A stretch of DNA of 64,000 nucleotides. Origin: a virus. The stretch covers positions 1 through 64,000 of IMG/VR virus record IMGVR_UViG_3300042691_032784. The stretch is one strand, 5' to 3'. Within the stretch, counting starts at the first letter, position 1. Every line of letters starts with the position of its first letter. The translations under genes were made by a program, and so were the position numbers. Of the stretch, positions 38,511-46,481 are shown piece after piece. The notes below the pieces were generated by a model. It made no database searches, had not been told where the DNA came from, and was given only the letters and a program-made list of their open reading frames with translations.

Positions 38511-38733
38511 ATATTAATATTTTAAAATGTCTTTTAAACCAACTATTATAATTAATAATATTATCTTTAATTAATACTTTACCACTATTAAATAAAATAG
38601 TTAAAGTATTATTTAATTCAATTCTATTAATTATATCAACTTCTTCAAATTGAAAACTAGTATCTTTGTTGGTTCCATTTACATTTTTTCTAAATTGAAC
38701 TACATTTCCTTCATAAAATACTGTATTTTTCAT
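38509..38733 (-). CDS. small hypothetical protein (74 aa)
   Basis: Beta-prone, basic, with no TM helix; begins MKNTVFYEGNVVQFRKNVNG. It ends with TAG inside a terminator stem. Its start context, AATACTATG, recurs at several genes here. Function unknown. Confidence 0.65.
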   Translation of the reverse strand: MKNTVFYEGNVVQFRKNVNGTNKDTSFQFEEVDIINRIELNNTLTILFNSGKVLIKDNIINYNSWFKRHFKILI

Positions 38734-38750
38734 AGTATTATAATTTATAT

Positions 38751-39278
38751 TTAATTTTCTGTTACTATTTTTAATAATAATCCAAAATTACTACCTACTT
38801 TTCTTATTGCAGTTTTCCAACTAATATCTGCTGTAGGAGCTGTGTTAACTAAAGACATAATATTCTTTTGTTGTTCTAATGTTTTACTATAATCTCTAAA
38901 TCTTTCAGGTCTATTATTTTTTATATCTACTCTTCTTTGAGGAAATTTATATACAATTTCATCAGTAGCAGTATAATTTCTTAAATCACCACAATAATAA
39001 ACAACTTTAACTTCTTCTCTTAATTGAATAATATTATTATCTTTAAGAAATTGAAGTACTTTTTCTGTTAATTTTTCTTGTTGTTTAATTTTTATAGTTT
39101 CTTCTTCATTAGATTTAACTAATACTATTTGTACTGTAGCTGGAATTTCAATAAGTCTTTCAGTAGTAGGTTTAAGTTTAGTTTTATATTTTCTTAAAAC
39201 TACTACATTAGTTTGTTGTATAAATTTATTTTGCTTTTCATTAAAAGCATTAATTTTATTTACTATTTCGTTAGCCAT
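38751..39278 (-). CDS. hypothetical replication-operon protein
   Basis: 175 residues: an N-terminal helix, a central charged segment with EEETIKIKQQEKLTEKVLQF, and a conserved-looking C-terminus (TADISWKTAIRKVGSNFGLL). It overlaps the primase gene by 16 bp, suggesting a replication accessory role. No fold recognised. Confidence 0.7.
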   Translation of the reverse strand: MANEIVNKINAFNEKQNKFIQQTNVVVLRKYKTKLKPTTERLIEIPATVQIVLVKSNEEETIKIKQQEKLTEKVLQFLKDNNIIQLREEVKVVYYCGDLRNYTATDEIVYKFPQRRVDIKNNRPERFRDYSKTLEQQKNIMSLVNTAPTADISWKTAIRKVGSNFGLLLKIVTEN

Positions 39279-40393
39279 GATAATAATCGTTTGTTTTCAT
39301 TAGTAATATAATCTAAAATATGTTCATGAGTATTATATATAGTTTTAATTAAATTTACAGTTTTTTCATGACCAAATGTTTCTCTAAATTCACTAAAATC
39401 TTTTACACCAAAATCAGGTTGATTAAATCTACCTCTAGTAAACATTAAAGGATAACAATTATGTATTCTTTTATATTTACGTGCTAATATAATTCCTGCT
39501 TTATCATAATCAAAATTAGTAATTACAATATCAGCAAGTGATTTTAATTTAAACATAAGGTCTTTAGAAATTACAAAAGTTTCTGAAGGTACACAAATAG
39601 CAGTTATTCCATACATTTTATAACATAATACATCTTTATAAGATTTAGTTATTATAATAATTCTACTTGCTTTAAGTAAATGTACTCCTTGAACAAAAGA
39701 ATAATTAGTTATAAATTTTTTAGTTTTATCTTTAGTTAATGGTATATATATTTTCCATAATATAATACCATTAATTTTACCACCATAATATGCAAATGCT
39801 GGATTATAAGAGTTATAAGTATAAATTTGAGTTAAATATCCTTCTTTATTTTCTATGTGTAATTCTAATACTGGAATTACTTTACCTAATTTTAAAGTTT
39901 CTAAATCAATTCCATATCTTTTTTGCCAATAATTAGCATCATATTTATTAAATACACGAGGTACTACTTTGAATACTTTTAATTCTCTAGTAGTTAAATG
40001 TTGTTGATAAAGGTTATTAAATTTTTTTCTTTCTTCATCAGTAGCATATTTATGTATCTTAAAATCATAAGCTATTTTATTAAGCAATAATTTAAATCCT
40101 TGAGAAGTTTTAATATTAATTTTAGTAAAATAACTAGCAACATCAAAACAATCTCCTTTAAAAGAACCATTCCAATCTCTTACTCTAAGTTTACCACTAT
40201 CTGAGTAATAATAATTGCAAGTAGGATTAACATCAGGATTAGATTCACTTCTAAATTTAGATAAAAAGGAACTGCCTTGTAAAGTTTTATCATTAACAGG
40301 AACATTAAGATAAAATTCCATTATTTCCTCTTGACTTACCCTATCTAATATATAAGGTTTTGTTAATTCAGGTAATACTTTTAAATTTAACAT
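39263..40393 (-). CDS. DNA primase-like protein (Toprim)
   Basis: 376 residues. The N-terminal 90 residues resemble a primase zinc-domain region (NYYYSDSGKLRVRDW and GDCFDVASYF) but lack a clear four-cysteine set. A Toprim fold follows at about residues 243-330: IIIITKSYKDVLCYKMYGI, with Lys where many family members have the catalytic Glu, and NFDYDKAG carrying the DxD pair (D295, D297). It should prime lagging-strand synthesis with the DnaB-type helicase encoded nearby. A terminator precedes it. Confidence 0.8.
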   Translation of the reverse strand: MLNLKVLPELTKPYILDRVSQEEIMEFYLNVPVNDKTLQGSSFLSKFRSESNPDVNPTCNYYYSDSGKLRVRDWNGSFKGDCFDVASYFTKINIKTSQGFKLLLNKIAYDFKIHKYATDEERKKFNNLYQQHLTTRELKVFKVVPRVFNKYDANYWQKRYGIDLETLKLGKVIPVLELHIENKEGYLTQIYTYNSYNPAFAYYGGKINGIILWKIYIPLTKDKTKKFITNYSFVQGVHLLKASRIIIITKSYKDVLCYKMYGITAICVPSETFVISKDLMFKLKSLADIVITNFDYDKAGIILARKYKRIHNCYPLMFTRGRFNQPDFGVKDFSEFRETFGHEKTVNLIKTIYNTHEHILDYITNENKRLLSWLTK

Positions 40394-40400
40394 AATTAAT

Positions 40401-40430
40401 AAAAAAAGCAGGTTATTTCTAACCTGCTTT
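40401..40430 (-). terminator. rho-independent terminator, minus strand
   Basis: Minus-strand stem AGCAGGTT with AACCTGCT around a 6-nt loop, followed by seven T. It lies between the SSB-like gene and the primase gene and would favour expression of the upstream genes. Confidence 0.9.
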
Positions 40431-40454
40431 ATTACTACTATTATTATTTAAATT

Positions 40455-41165
40455 TTATACATCAGGTAAATCATCTGCAAAATTAGAACTAAATGAACTT
40501 TCAGATGGATATCCAGCATCATGTGCACTTCCTGCTTGTCCTGCTTTAGGTTTAGATTTAGGTTCTAAAATATCATAAGTTGTATTAATTCTAAGTTCAC
40601 AAGGTCTATAATTTTCACCTTGTTTAGCTTGTTGAATAAAATTAGGATATTTAGGAAGTTGAACTCTAGTATTCCAAAAAGTAACTTTAAGATAAAGTTC
40701 TTTAGAAGCATAAGTTTTACGAGGTTTATCATCTTTAGTATAAACAATACTATTAAAAGCTTTACTTACATTATCATAAAATTCAGAAAAACTTTTACCG
40801 GACATAGCACCATCAGGTAATTTATCAGCTCCAATAGTTTCATCCCAAATATGTTTAATTCTTCCTATTAAAGCAGATTGAAGGTCTTGTGCACTATCAG
40901 AAGTCATATCAATAGGATATTCCCAATGTTGTAATTGTCTACCTTCTTTATCTTTAAATAAAAATCCAAGAGCAGGTACTTTTTCAGTTACATCATTTCT
41001 AGTAACTTCTTTTTCAGGTTCAAAAGATACTTTAACTAGAAAAGCAGTAGGAAACTCATATTTATAAGGAAAAATAGAAGTAGCAACTTGAAGTTGTCTA
41101 GCAGTTTGAATTGGAACAGCATTAGTTCCTTGAGTATCTTTATTAATACTTAAATTTAATTCCAT
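40455..41165 (-). CDS. probable single-stranded DNA-binding protein
   Basis: 236 residues. A beta-rich core (YEFPTAFLVKVSFEPEKEVT; ELYLKVTFWNTRVQLPKYPN) is followed by a flexible Ser/Gly/Pro-rich linker and an acidic C-terminal tip (NFADDLPDV), reminiscent of the SSB tail that recruits replication proteins. It is bounded by its own terminators on both sides, as expected for an abundant protein, and sits between primase and recombination genes. No sequence motif proves the OB fold, so the function is inferred from layout and tail. Confidence 0.55.
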   Translation of the reverse strand: MELNLSINKDTQGTNAVPIQTARQLQVATSIFPYKYEFPTAFLVKVSFEPEKEVTRNDVTEKVPALGFLFKDKEGRQLQHWEYPIDMTSDSAQDLQSALIGRIKHIWDETIGADKLPDGAMSGKSFSEFYDNVSKAFNSIVYTKDDKPRKTYASKELYLKVTFWNTRVQLPKYPNFIQQAKQGENYRPCELRINTTYDILEPKSKPKAGQAGSAHDAGYPSESSFSSNFADDLPDV

Positions 41166-41213
41166 TGTAATAATAATTAGGAAAGGTTTAATAAATAGCT
41201 ATTATATTAAATC

Positions 41214-41243
41214 AAAAAAAAGCGTCTACAATAGCAGACGCTT
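41214..41243 (-). terminator. rho-independent terminator, minus strand
   Basis: Minus-strand stem AGCGTCT with AGACGCT, 8-nt loop, then eight T. It lies after the AbrB-like gene and before the SSB-like gene. Confidence 0.9.
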
Positions 41244-41265
41244 TATTAGTATTATCTAGAAGATA

Positions 41266-41913
41266 TTATACTTCTTCTTCTTCTTCTAAATCTTCTAAAT
41301 CTTCTTCTTCAAAATCTTCTGCTTCTCCAACAGAATGAGATTGTGAATTATTTTCATTATTTTCTTCACCTTCTACTTTAGCTTTTACAGCTCTTTTTTT
41401 AGCAGGTTTAGATTCTTTGAAAATTAATTCATAAGCAACTGTTTCACACATAACAGTTTCTCCGGCTTCATTTTTTAATTCAGTTTCAAGAGATACAGGA
41501 ATACCTTCACCTAAAGTAAAATATTCAACAGAATCTGATTTTCCTGATAAAATATTCCATGCACCGGCAGCAGTAAGTTTAAATAAAGAACTTCCTTCAG
41601 AAGCAGGTCTAGTTAAAGCACCAAAACCTGTATTTTCTTTATAAACAACTCTTCCTCTACCATCACGAACTTCTTTACCATTTTCGTCTAATTGTGGTTC
41701 TCCTTTTAAACCTTTTGCAAGATATACAGATACTTTTCTTGTTTCTGGGTCTTCAGTAGTTAAAACTACAATAGAATCATTTTCACGAATATCTAATTTT
41801 TGTTGAACTTTAGGAGTTAAACGAAATTCTCCTTTAGTAGTTACCGCCATAACTACTTCATGATTAAAAGTTTTTGCTTCTTTTTTACCTGTAATGTTTT
41901 TAAATACTAACAT
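41266..41913 (-). CDS. AbrB-like, acidic-tailed DNA-associated protein
   Basis: 215 residues. VTTKGEFRLTPKVQQKLDI (about residues 24-42) followed by RENDSIVVL resembles a SpoVT/AbrB swapped-hairpin strand pattern. The middle is rich in Gly and Glu, and the last 25 residues are almost entirely acidic (EEEDLEDLEEEEEV). Its GC content and codon use are higher than neighbours, consistent with strong expression. Lying between RecT-like and SSB-like genes, it may handle ssDNA or regulate early genes. Family call tentative. Confidence 0.5.
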   Translation of the reverse strand: MLVFKNITGKKEAKTFNHEVVMAVTTKGEFRLTPKVQQKLDIRENDSIVVLTTEDPETRKVSVYLAKGLKGEPQLDENGKEVRDGRGRVVYKENTGFGALTRPASEGSSLFKLTAAGAWNILSGKSDSVEYFTLGEGIPVSLETELKNEAGETVMCETVAYELIFKESKPAKKRAVKAKVEGEENNENNSQSHSVGEAEDFEEEDLEDLEEEEEV

Positions 41914-41939
41914 AATACTTTATTTAATAAATTTTGTTG

Positions 41940-42875
41940 TTAATTTTTTACTCTTTCTTGTAGAGTAGCATCAATAGTATAAGGAGTATTATATTCATCG
42001 GCAAGTTCAGAAATAGACATCATACCTAATAGTATATCATCTGCTATTTCTCTTGCTCCAATATTAAATGCTCTAGCATCTAACATTCTAGCAGGATGAT
42101 TAATCCAATTATCTTTATCTAAAAATCCTGCTGTTCTAGCATCTGAAATTTTATATTCAGCATATATTACTAAATCTTCATAACTACCATCAATTTGTTT
42201 TACTTTTCTTTTAAATTGATATTTAGTTATTCTATCTATAGATACATCACCTTTTATATGTAATTCTTGTGGAGCATCTTTAGTAGTAAATGTGCCTAAA
42301 ATAACAGGTACTTGTTTATCTACATTATTAACTTTAATTGTTCTAGTAACTACTACTAATTTATCTTCTACTTTTTTAGCTTTAGCATACTCAAACATAG
42401 GTTCATAATCATAGATTTTAGTAAACATAATTTTATTCCTTAAAATAAGACCTCTAATAATATGAGTACCCATAGAAGGTCTACCATTAATAGGATATAT
42501 ATTAGCAATACTAGCCATAAAAGGTAAATTATATTGATTACCTGTAATAATTGCTAAAATAACATCATTTGCATTTTTTAAAGGACTAAGTTTACTTTTA
42601 ATTATAACATTAGCTATCTGAGTCATATCATTAATATGACGTGCAGTATCTCTAATAAGAGCAAAGTTTTGAGTTTTGTTAGAATCATTACTAAAAGAAA
42701 GAGTAGGTATATTATTAGATTTTGCTATTAATTCTTCTTCCATCCCTGAAAGTTCAGCTTCAATAACTTCATCATCATTAATAATATCACTACTCTCTAC
42801 TTTTTCAGTGATAACCTTTCCTTGATTATCTTGTGTTTCTACATTTTCAACTTTCTCGTTGTTTTCGTTTATCAT
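41940..42875 (-). CDS. RecT-like single-strand annealing protein
   Basis: 311 residues. After an acidic 75-residue N-terminus, NANDVILAIITGNQYNLPF followed by ASIANIYPINGRPSMGTHII matches the RecT/Bet-type core. The C-terminal phrase WINHPARMLDARAFNIGARE followed by DDILLGMMSISE is the family's closing helix pair. The protein anneals complementary ssDNA for recombination and replication restart, and would pair functionally with the PD-(D/E)XK nuclease at 61 kb. It is the first gene downstream of the clearest promoter in the window. Confidence 0.8.
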   Translation of the reverse strand: MINENNEKVENVETQDNQGKVITEKVESSDIINDDEVIEAELSGMEEELIAKSNNIPTLSFSNDSNKTQNFALIRDTARHINDMTQIANVIIKSKLSPLKNANDVILAIITGNQYNLPFMASIANIYPINGRPSMGTHIIRGLILRNKIMFTKIYDYEPMFEYAKAKKVEDKLVVVTRTIKVNNVDKQVPVILGTFTTKDAPQELHIKGDVSIDRITKYQFKRKVKQIDGSYEDLVIYAEYKISDARTAGFLDKDNWINHPARMLDARAFNIGAREIADDILLGMMSISELADEYNTPYTIDATLQERVKN

Positions 42876-42946
42876 AATCTCTATTAAGAGTTTTAGTACT
42901 TTCGATTAAATATACTCGAATTGCCTTGTACTTGTTAAATGTGATA

Positions 42947-42977
42947 CAAATATAAGTCAATTATACGAGTTTACAAA
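42947..42977 (-). promoter_or_regulatory. Bacteroidetes-type promoter, minus strand
   Basis: Minus-strand TTTG (42974-42977) is separated by 19 bp from TATATTTG (42947-42954), matching the Bacteroidetes -33 TTTG and -7 TAnnTTTG boxes. It lies about 70 bp upstream of the RecT-like gene in a 153-bp AT-rich gap, so host polymerase probably reads the recombination and SSB-like genes from here. Confidence 0.75.
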
Positions 42978-43028
42978 ATAAATAGTAATTTATTTTACTA
43001 AATTTTTATAATTTTTTTCATCAATTTT

Positions 43029-44054
43029 TTAAGTATTACTTTCCGGCTCAATTTCAAAGAATTTTCCTCTTTCAAGGGCATTTTCAAACCAAACACTACC
43101 TACATTACTAAATCTATTTTTTAATAAAAGAAGATGTACTAATTTACTTGTTTTAAATCTTTTTCTACCATATTCAAGAATACCTAATAATTCAGGTTGA
43201 TGAATAACAGTAACAATATCACAAGCATTATATAATTGAGCTTGTGCATATACATCTGATTTTATAGGAAAATGACCTTGAACATTTTTAATTCTTTCAA
43301 GTTTTTCTATTTCATTATTTAATTGACCTATAAATAATACTAAATATCCTTTCTTTTTAAGATGTATAGCAAGTGAAGCTAAACCAAACATAGTATCTAT
43401 AATAGAATTTCCTTCTTTTCCTACTACTAAAAGTGTATGGTCAAGAGCAACAACAACTTTAGGAAAAAGAGGTTTAGTTCCATTTTCAATTTCTAATGCA
43501 TATTTATCTTGATAAAATTTAATAGCTACTTTAATATTTTCAATAATACCTGATAATGTTGTAGGTTCATCAAAATAATAATGGTCATCTTTATCATCTT
43601 CTGTTAAAATATCTTTAATAGTTTGAAACTCAAAATCATTAACTCTATTATATTTTCCTGTTTCTTTATTAATTTCAGAACTAAGTAAATATAAATGTGA
43701 TTTTTCTACTTTAGAACTAATACCTCTAATTACTTCATCAGAAGGTATCATTTCCCAAGTATTATGAACTATTACAAGAGGTTCTTCAAAATTACCATTA
43801 ATTTTAGGATTTTTAAAATCTTCTAATAACATATTTAAAAATGAAGATTTTCCATGACCTGAAAGACCATTAATAGATACTACTTGTTTAAATCTAAAAT
43901 ATTTACCAATAGCTGTATTTAATTTACCAAAACGAGTTCTTAAACCAAGTTGTTTACCACTTCTTTCTAATTCTATAGTTTTAAGTGCTTCTTCATTAAT
44001 ATCTTTTTTAGTTTTTAATGTAGGTACATATAAATCTTTAGCTTTAGAAGTCAT
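43029..44054 (-). CDS. DnaB-type replicative helicase (SF4)
   Basis: 341 residues, equal to the RecA-like C-terminal domain of DnaB without the N-terminal primase-binding domain. Walker A is GLSGHGKSS (residues 63-71), Walker B is VVVALDH, IGQLNNEIE is the sensor region, and LLLLKNRFSNVG matches the end of the core. It unwinds DNA at the fork. It overlaps the next upstream gene by 11 bp, which may encode its loader. Confidence 0.85.
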   Translation of the reverse strand: MTSKAKDLYVPTLKTKKDINEEALKTIELERSGKQLGLRTRFGKLNTAIGKYFRFKQVVSINGLSGHGKSSFLNMLLEDFKNPKINGNFEEPLVIVHNTWEMIPSDEVIRGISSKVEKSHLYLLSSEINKETGKYNRVNDFEFQTIKDILTEDDKDDHYYFDEPTTLSGIIENIKVAIKFYQDKYALEIENGTKPLFPKVVVALDHTLLVVGKEGNSIIDTMFGLASLAIHLKKKGYLVLFIGQLNNEIEKLERIKNVQGHFPIKSDVYAQAQLYNACDIVTVIHQPELLGILEYGRKRFKTSKLVHLLLLKNRFSNVGSVWFENALERGKFFEIEPESNT

Positions 44055-44601
44055 GGTCTATTTTAAGTAATGTAGTTTCTTTAATTTTACCTTCTAATCT
44101 TTTTGGTCTAATTATTAACCAATATTTACTTTTAAGAAATTTTTCAATTCCTATATTAAGGATATTATTTTCTTTTGCATATTGTATATCTTTAATTACT
44201 TCTAAATGTTCTAATATAGAACTTTGAATATAAGTATCATATAAATTAGCAAAAATATTTCTATCCATAGCAGTAAGAGGTATATCCATTCCATCTTTAT
44301 TATAATGTGTAGGATATACACTAAAAATTTGCTCACAAGCTTCATGTTTATTAATAAATATAGAAAGAAATTTAGTACTTAAAGTAATTTTATCTTCTTT
44401 AGATTTAATTAATAAACCTTTTTTAATTAAATCATCTGTATAATATTGACCAATCATAGTACCATCATCACTAGGAAATTTTTCTTTATATTTTCTAATT
44501 AAATCAGGTCTATTTTTATATATAAGATAAAGTAATAAAAATTGAGCTTGAGTAATATCATGTTCTATTAAAAAAGATACATAAGAATCTTCTACTATCA
44601 T
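44044..44601 (-). CDS. hypothetical protein, possible winged-helix helicase partner
   Basis: 185 residues. The N-terminus (DITQAQFLLLYLIYKNRPDL and YYTDDLIKKGLLIKS) has the helix-turn-helix-wing pattern of winged-helix domains; the C-terminus is helical. It overlaps the helicase gene by 11 bp, so a loader or adaptor role is plausible. No defined family recognised. Confidence 0.55.
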   Translation of the reverse strand: MIVEDSYVSFLIEHDITQAQFLLLYLIYKNRPDLIRKYKEKFPSDDGTMIGQYYTDDLIKKGLLIKSKEDKITLSTKFLSIFINKHEACEQIFSVYPTHYNKDGMDIPLTAMDRNIFANLYDTYIQSSILEHLEVIKDIQYAKENNILNIGIEKFLKSKYWLIIRPKRLEGKIKETTLLKIDHDF

Positions 44602-44604
44602 CTT

Positions 44605-46014
44605 TTATAAGTCATTAGTTGTAAATTCTATATTAGCAGGTGGTATATATGAAATATCTTCAATAGAATTTACCCAAACAATTTCATGTTTAGAATTTTC
44701 TTGTCTTTTTCTTAACCACTTTTCATCTTGAGTTCCTACTACATATAAATTAACAAGTAATACTGGAACATCTCCAAAAATATTATGTTCTTTTCTTCCT
44801 GTTCTACCTCTACGTTGTTTATATTGAGTAGGATTTTGAGTACCACTAGTAGTTAATCCAAATCTTAAATCTTCAATATCTAAACCTCTATCAAGAGATT
44901 TAGCAGTACATAAAACTCTAGCAGTACCTTTTTTAATACTATTAATAGCTAGAGTTTTTAATCTTACTTTACCAAGTTTAATAAGTTTACCTGTTTTTTC
45001 AGATGTAACTACTTTAGTTTGTATTTTACTATGGTAAATAACAGTAGGATGATTATTAGTATTTAATATATCTCCTAACTTATCAGCAAATTCAGCTGAT
45101 TCAGAAAATACAATAGTTTTAACTTTATTAAATTTATTAATAAGTTCTAATGAAGCTGTATATTTACTTTCTACTTGATTAAGAAGTTCTTTTCTAAACC
45201 TAATAGCATTCATTACACTTCTTGCATAACCTATAATATGATTAGGATTCCAAAGATTATTAAGTTCTTCGTGTTGAGGTATAGATAGATTTAAATCTTG
45301 TTTCCAACCTTTTTTTAAAGCAAATGATAATGCCCAACTTGCACCTGCAAAATATCTTTTATTATTATCATAACCACCAGATATTATTTTTTGTGCTAAA
45401 TCAAGTTTATTTTCTAATCTAGGAAGATAATCATTTATTTTTGCTGTATATATATCATACTTCTCTTGTTCTTTTTCTGTTAGAGTTAATCCATAATTAT
45501 ATTCAACAAAATCTGCAATAAATCCTTTTTCTTTAGCTTCTTCAACATCTATAGTATCAATAATATTATAATAATTAAGAATAGGTTTAAAATTCTTATC
45601 ATCACAAGATGCGGTTAATCCTATAAACATTTTAGGTTTTACTAAAGTTTTATTAATAACTTTAATTCGTTCAGGAGAAGAAAATTCATGTAATTCATCA
45701 ATAATTAAAACATCTACTTCATATATTTGATTTTCAAGTAATAATTGTTGTACTGTTTTAACTAAGATTCTTTCATAAATATATTTAGGAAAAGTTTCTT
45801 TAAGTTTTTCTTCCCATTGTTTAACTAATGCACTTCCTGGAACTAATACTAAATAACTATGTTTTTTAATAGTTTCTAGTTGTTTAATACAAAGAGAAGC
45901 AGTAAATGTTTTACCAACACCTGTAGCATAATTAAATATACCATTACAGTTATTATTAAACCATTTATCTTTACCTTCTAGTTGTCTCTGTAATTTATCT
46001 TCATTTATTTGCAT
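44605..46014 (-). CDS. SF2 DEAD/DEAH-type helicase
   Basis: 469 residues. Walker A ATGVGKT (residues 30-36), motif Ia VLVPGSALVKQW, DELH box at 106-109, motif III LTAS, and motif VI QRRGRTGR near residue 405. This is the set found in UvsW/SSL2-like phage helicases that remodel branched recombination or stalled-fork DNA. It lies between the polymerase and DnaB-type helicase genes and overlaps the upstream gene by 10 bp. Confidence 0.88.
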   Translation of the reverse strand: MQINEDKLQRQLEGKDKWFNNNCNGIFNYATGVGKTFTASLCIKQLETIKKHSYLVLVPGSALVKQWEEKLKETFPKYIYERILVKTVQQLLLENQIYEVDVLIIDELHEFSSPERIKVINKTLVKPKMFIGLTASCDDKNFKPILNYYNIIDTIDVEEAKEKGFIADFVEYNYGLTLTEKEQEKYDIYTAKINDYLPRLENKLDLAQKIISGGYDNNKRYFAGASWALSFALKKGWKQDLNLSIPQHEELNNLWNPNHIIGYARSVMNAIRFRKELLNQVESKYTASLELINKFNKVKTIVFSESAEFADKLGDILNTNNHPTVIYHSKIQTKVVTSEKTGKLIKLGKVRLKTLAINSIKKGTARVLCTAKSLDRGLDIEDLRFGLTTSGTQNPTQYKQRRGRTGRKEHNIFGDVPVLLVNLYVVGTQDEKWLRKRQENSKHEIVWVNSIEDISYIPPANIEFTTNDL

Positions 46015-46481
46015 AATTGAAGTCTACTTGCAATTTCTAAATCACCGTCATTTAATTCTGCAATAATAGCAGTTCTATCATTTAAAGATTTTAAATATAA
46101 ATCTTTAACAGTTCTAGGAATATTAATATCTTTTGCATATTTAGGTTTTAATATAACAATATCACCTATATTTACATAAGTTTTTAATTCTCCTGTTCCT
46201 TTATTTACAAATTCTAAAAATAAAGGAGGGTCAAAACCATAAATTAGATTAGGATTTTTTTTATCTAATTCTACAATATCTTGTAAAGTTTTAAGATGAG
46301 AATAATCTTCTTCTATATTATTTACAAGTTTTACAGTAACACCTTTTTTAAGTTTTACATGAATTAAATCTTTATTAGGAATAGGATTATATTTAGTTCC
46401 AACACTATTATCTATGGGGGAAACTTTTTTACCTGTATTACCTGATAAAGGTTTAAATTTAAGTTCTTTATTATCTTCCAT
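46005..46481 (-). CDS. hypothetical protein next to DNA polymerase
   Basis: 158 residues from the ATG at 46481, which overlaps the polymerase stop by one base (TAATG); a TTG 12 bases upstream is less likely. A basic N-terminus is followed by a beta-rich part (VKLVNNIEEDYSHLKTLQDI; TYVNIGDIVILKPKYAKDI). It is translationally coupled to the polymerase. Function unknown. Motif copy 12 is encoded as S-P-I-D-N-S-V-G. Confidence 0.7.
   Translation of the reverse strand: MEDNKELKFKPLSGNTGKKVSPIDNSVGTKYNPIPNKDLIHVKLKKGVTVKLVNNIEEDYSHLKTLQDIVELDKKNPNLIYGFDPPLFLEFVNKGTGELKTYVNIGDIVILKPKYAKDINIPRTVKDLYLKSLNDRTAIIAELNDGDLEIASRLQLCK
46396..46423 (+). repeat. dispersed paired motif, copy 12 (forward)
   Basis: Reads GTTCCAACACTATTATCTAT then GGGGGAAA, one of the best consensus matches. 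It lies antisense in a minus gene. Paired with the reverse copy at 46595 (starts 199 bp apart). Confidence 0.9.
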
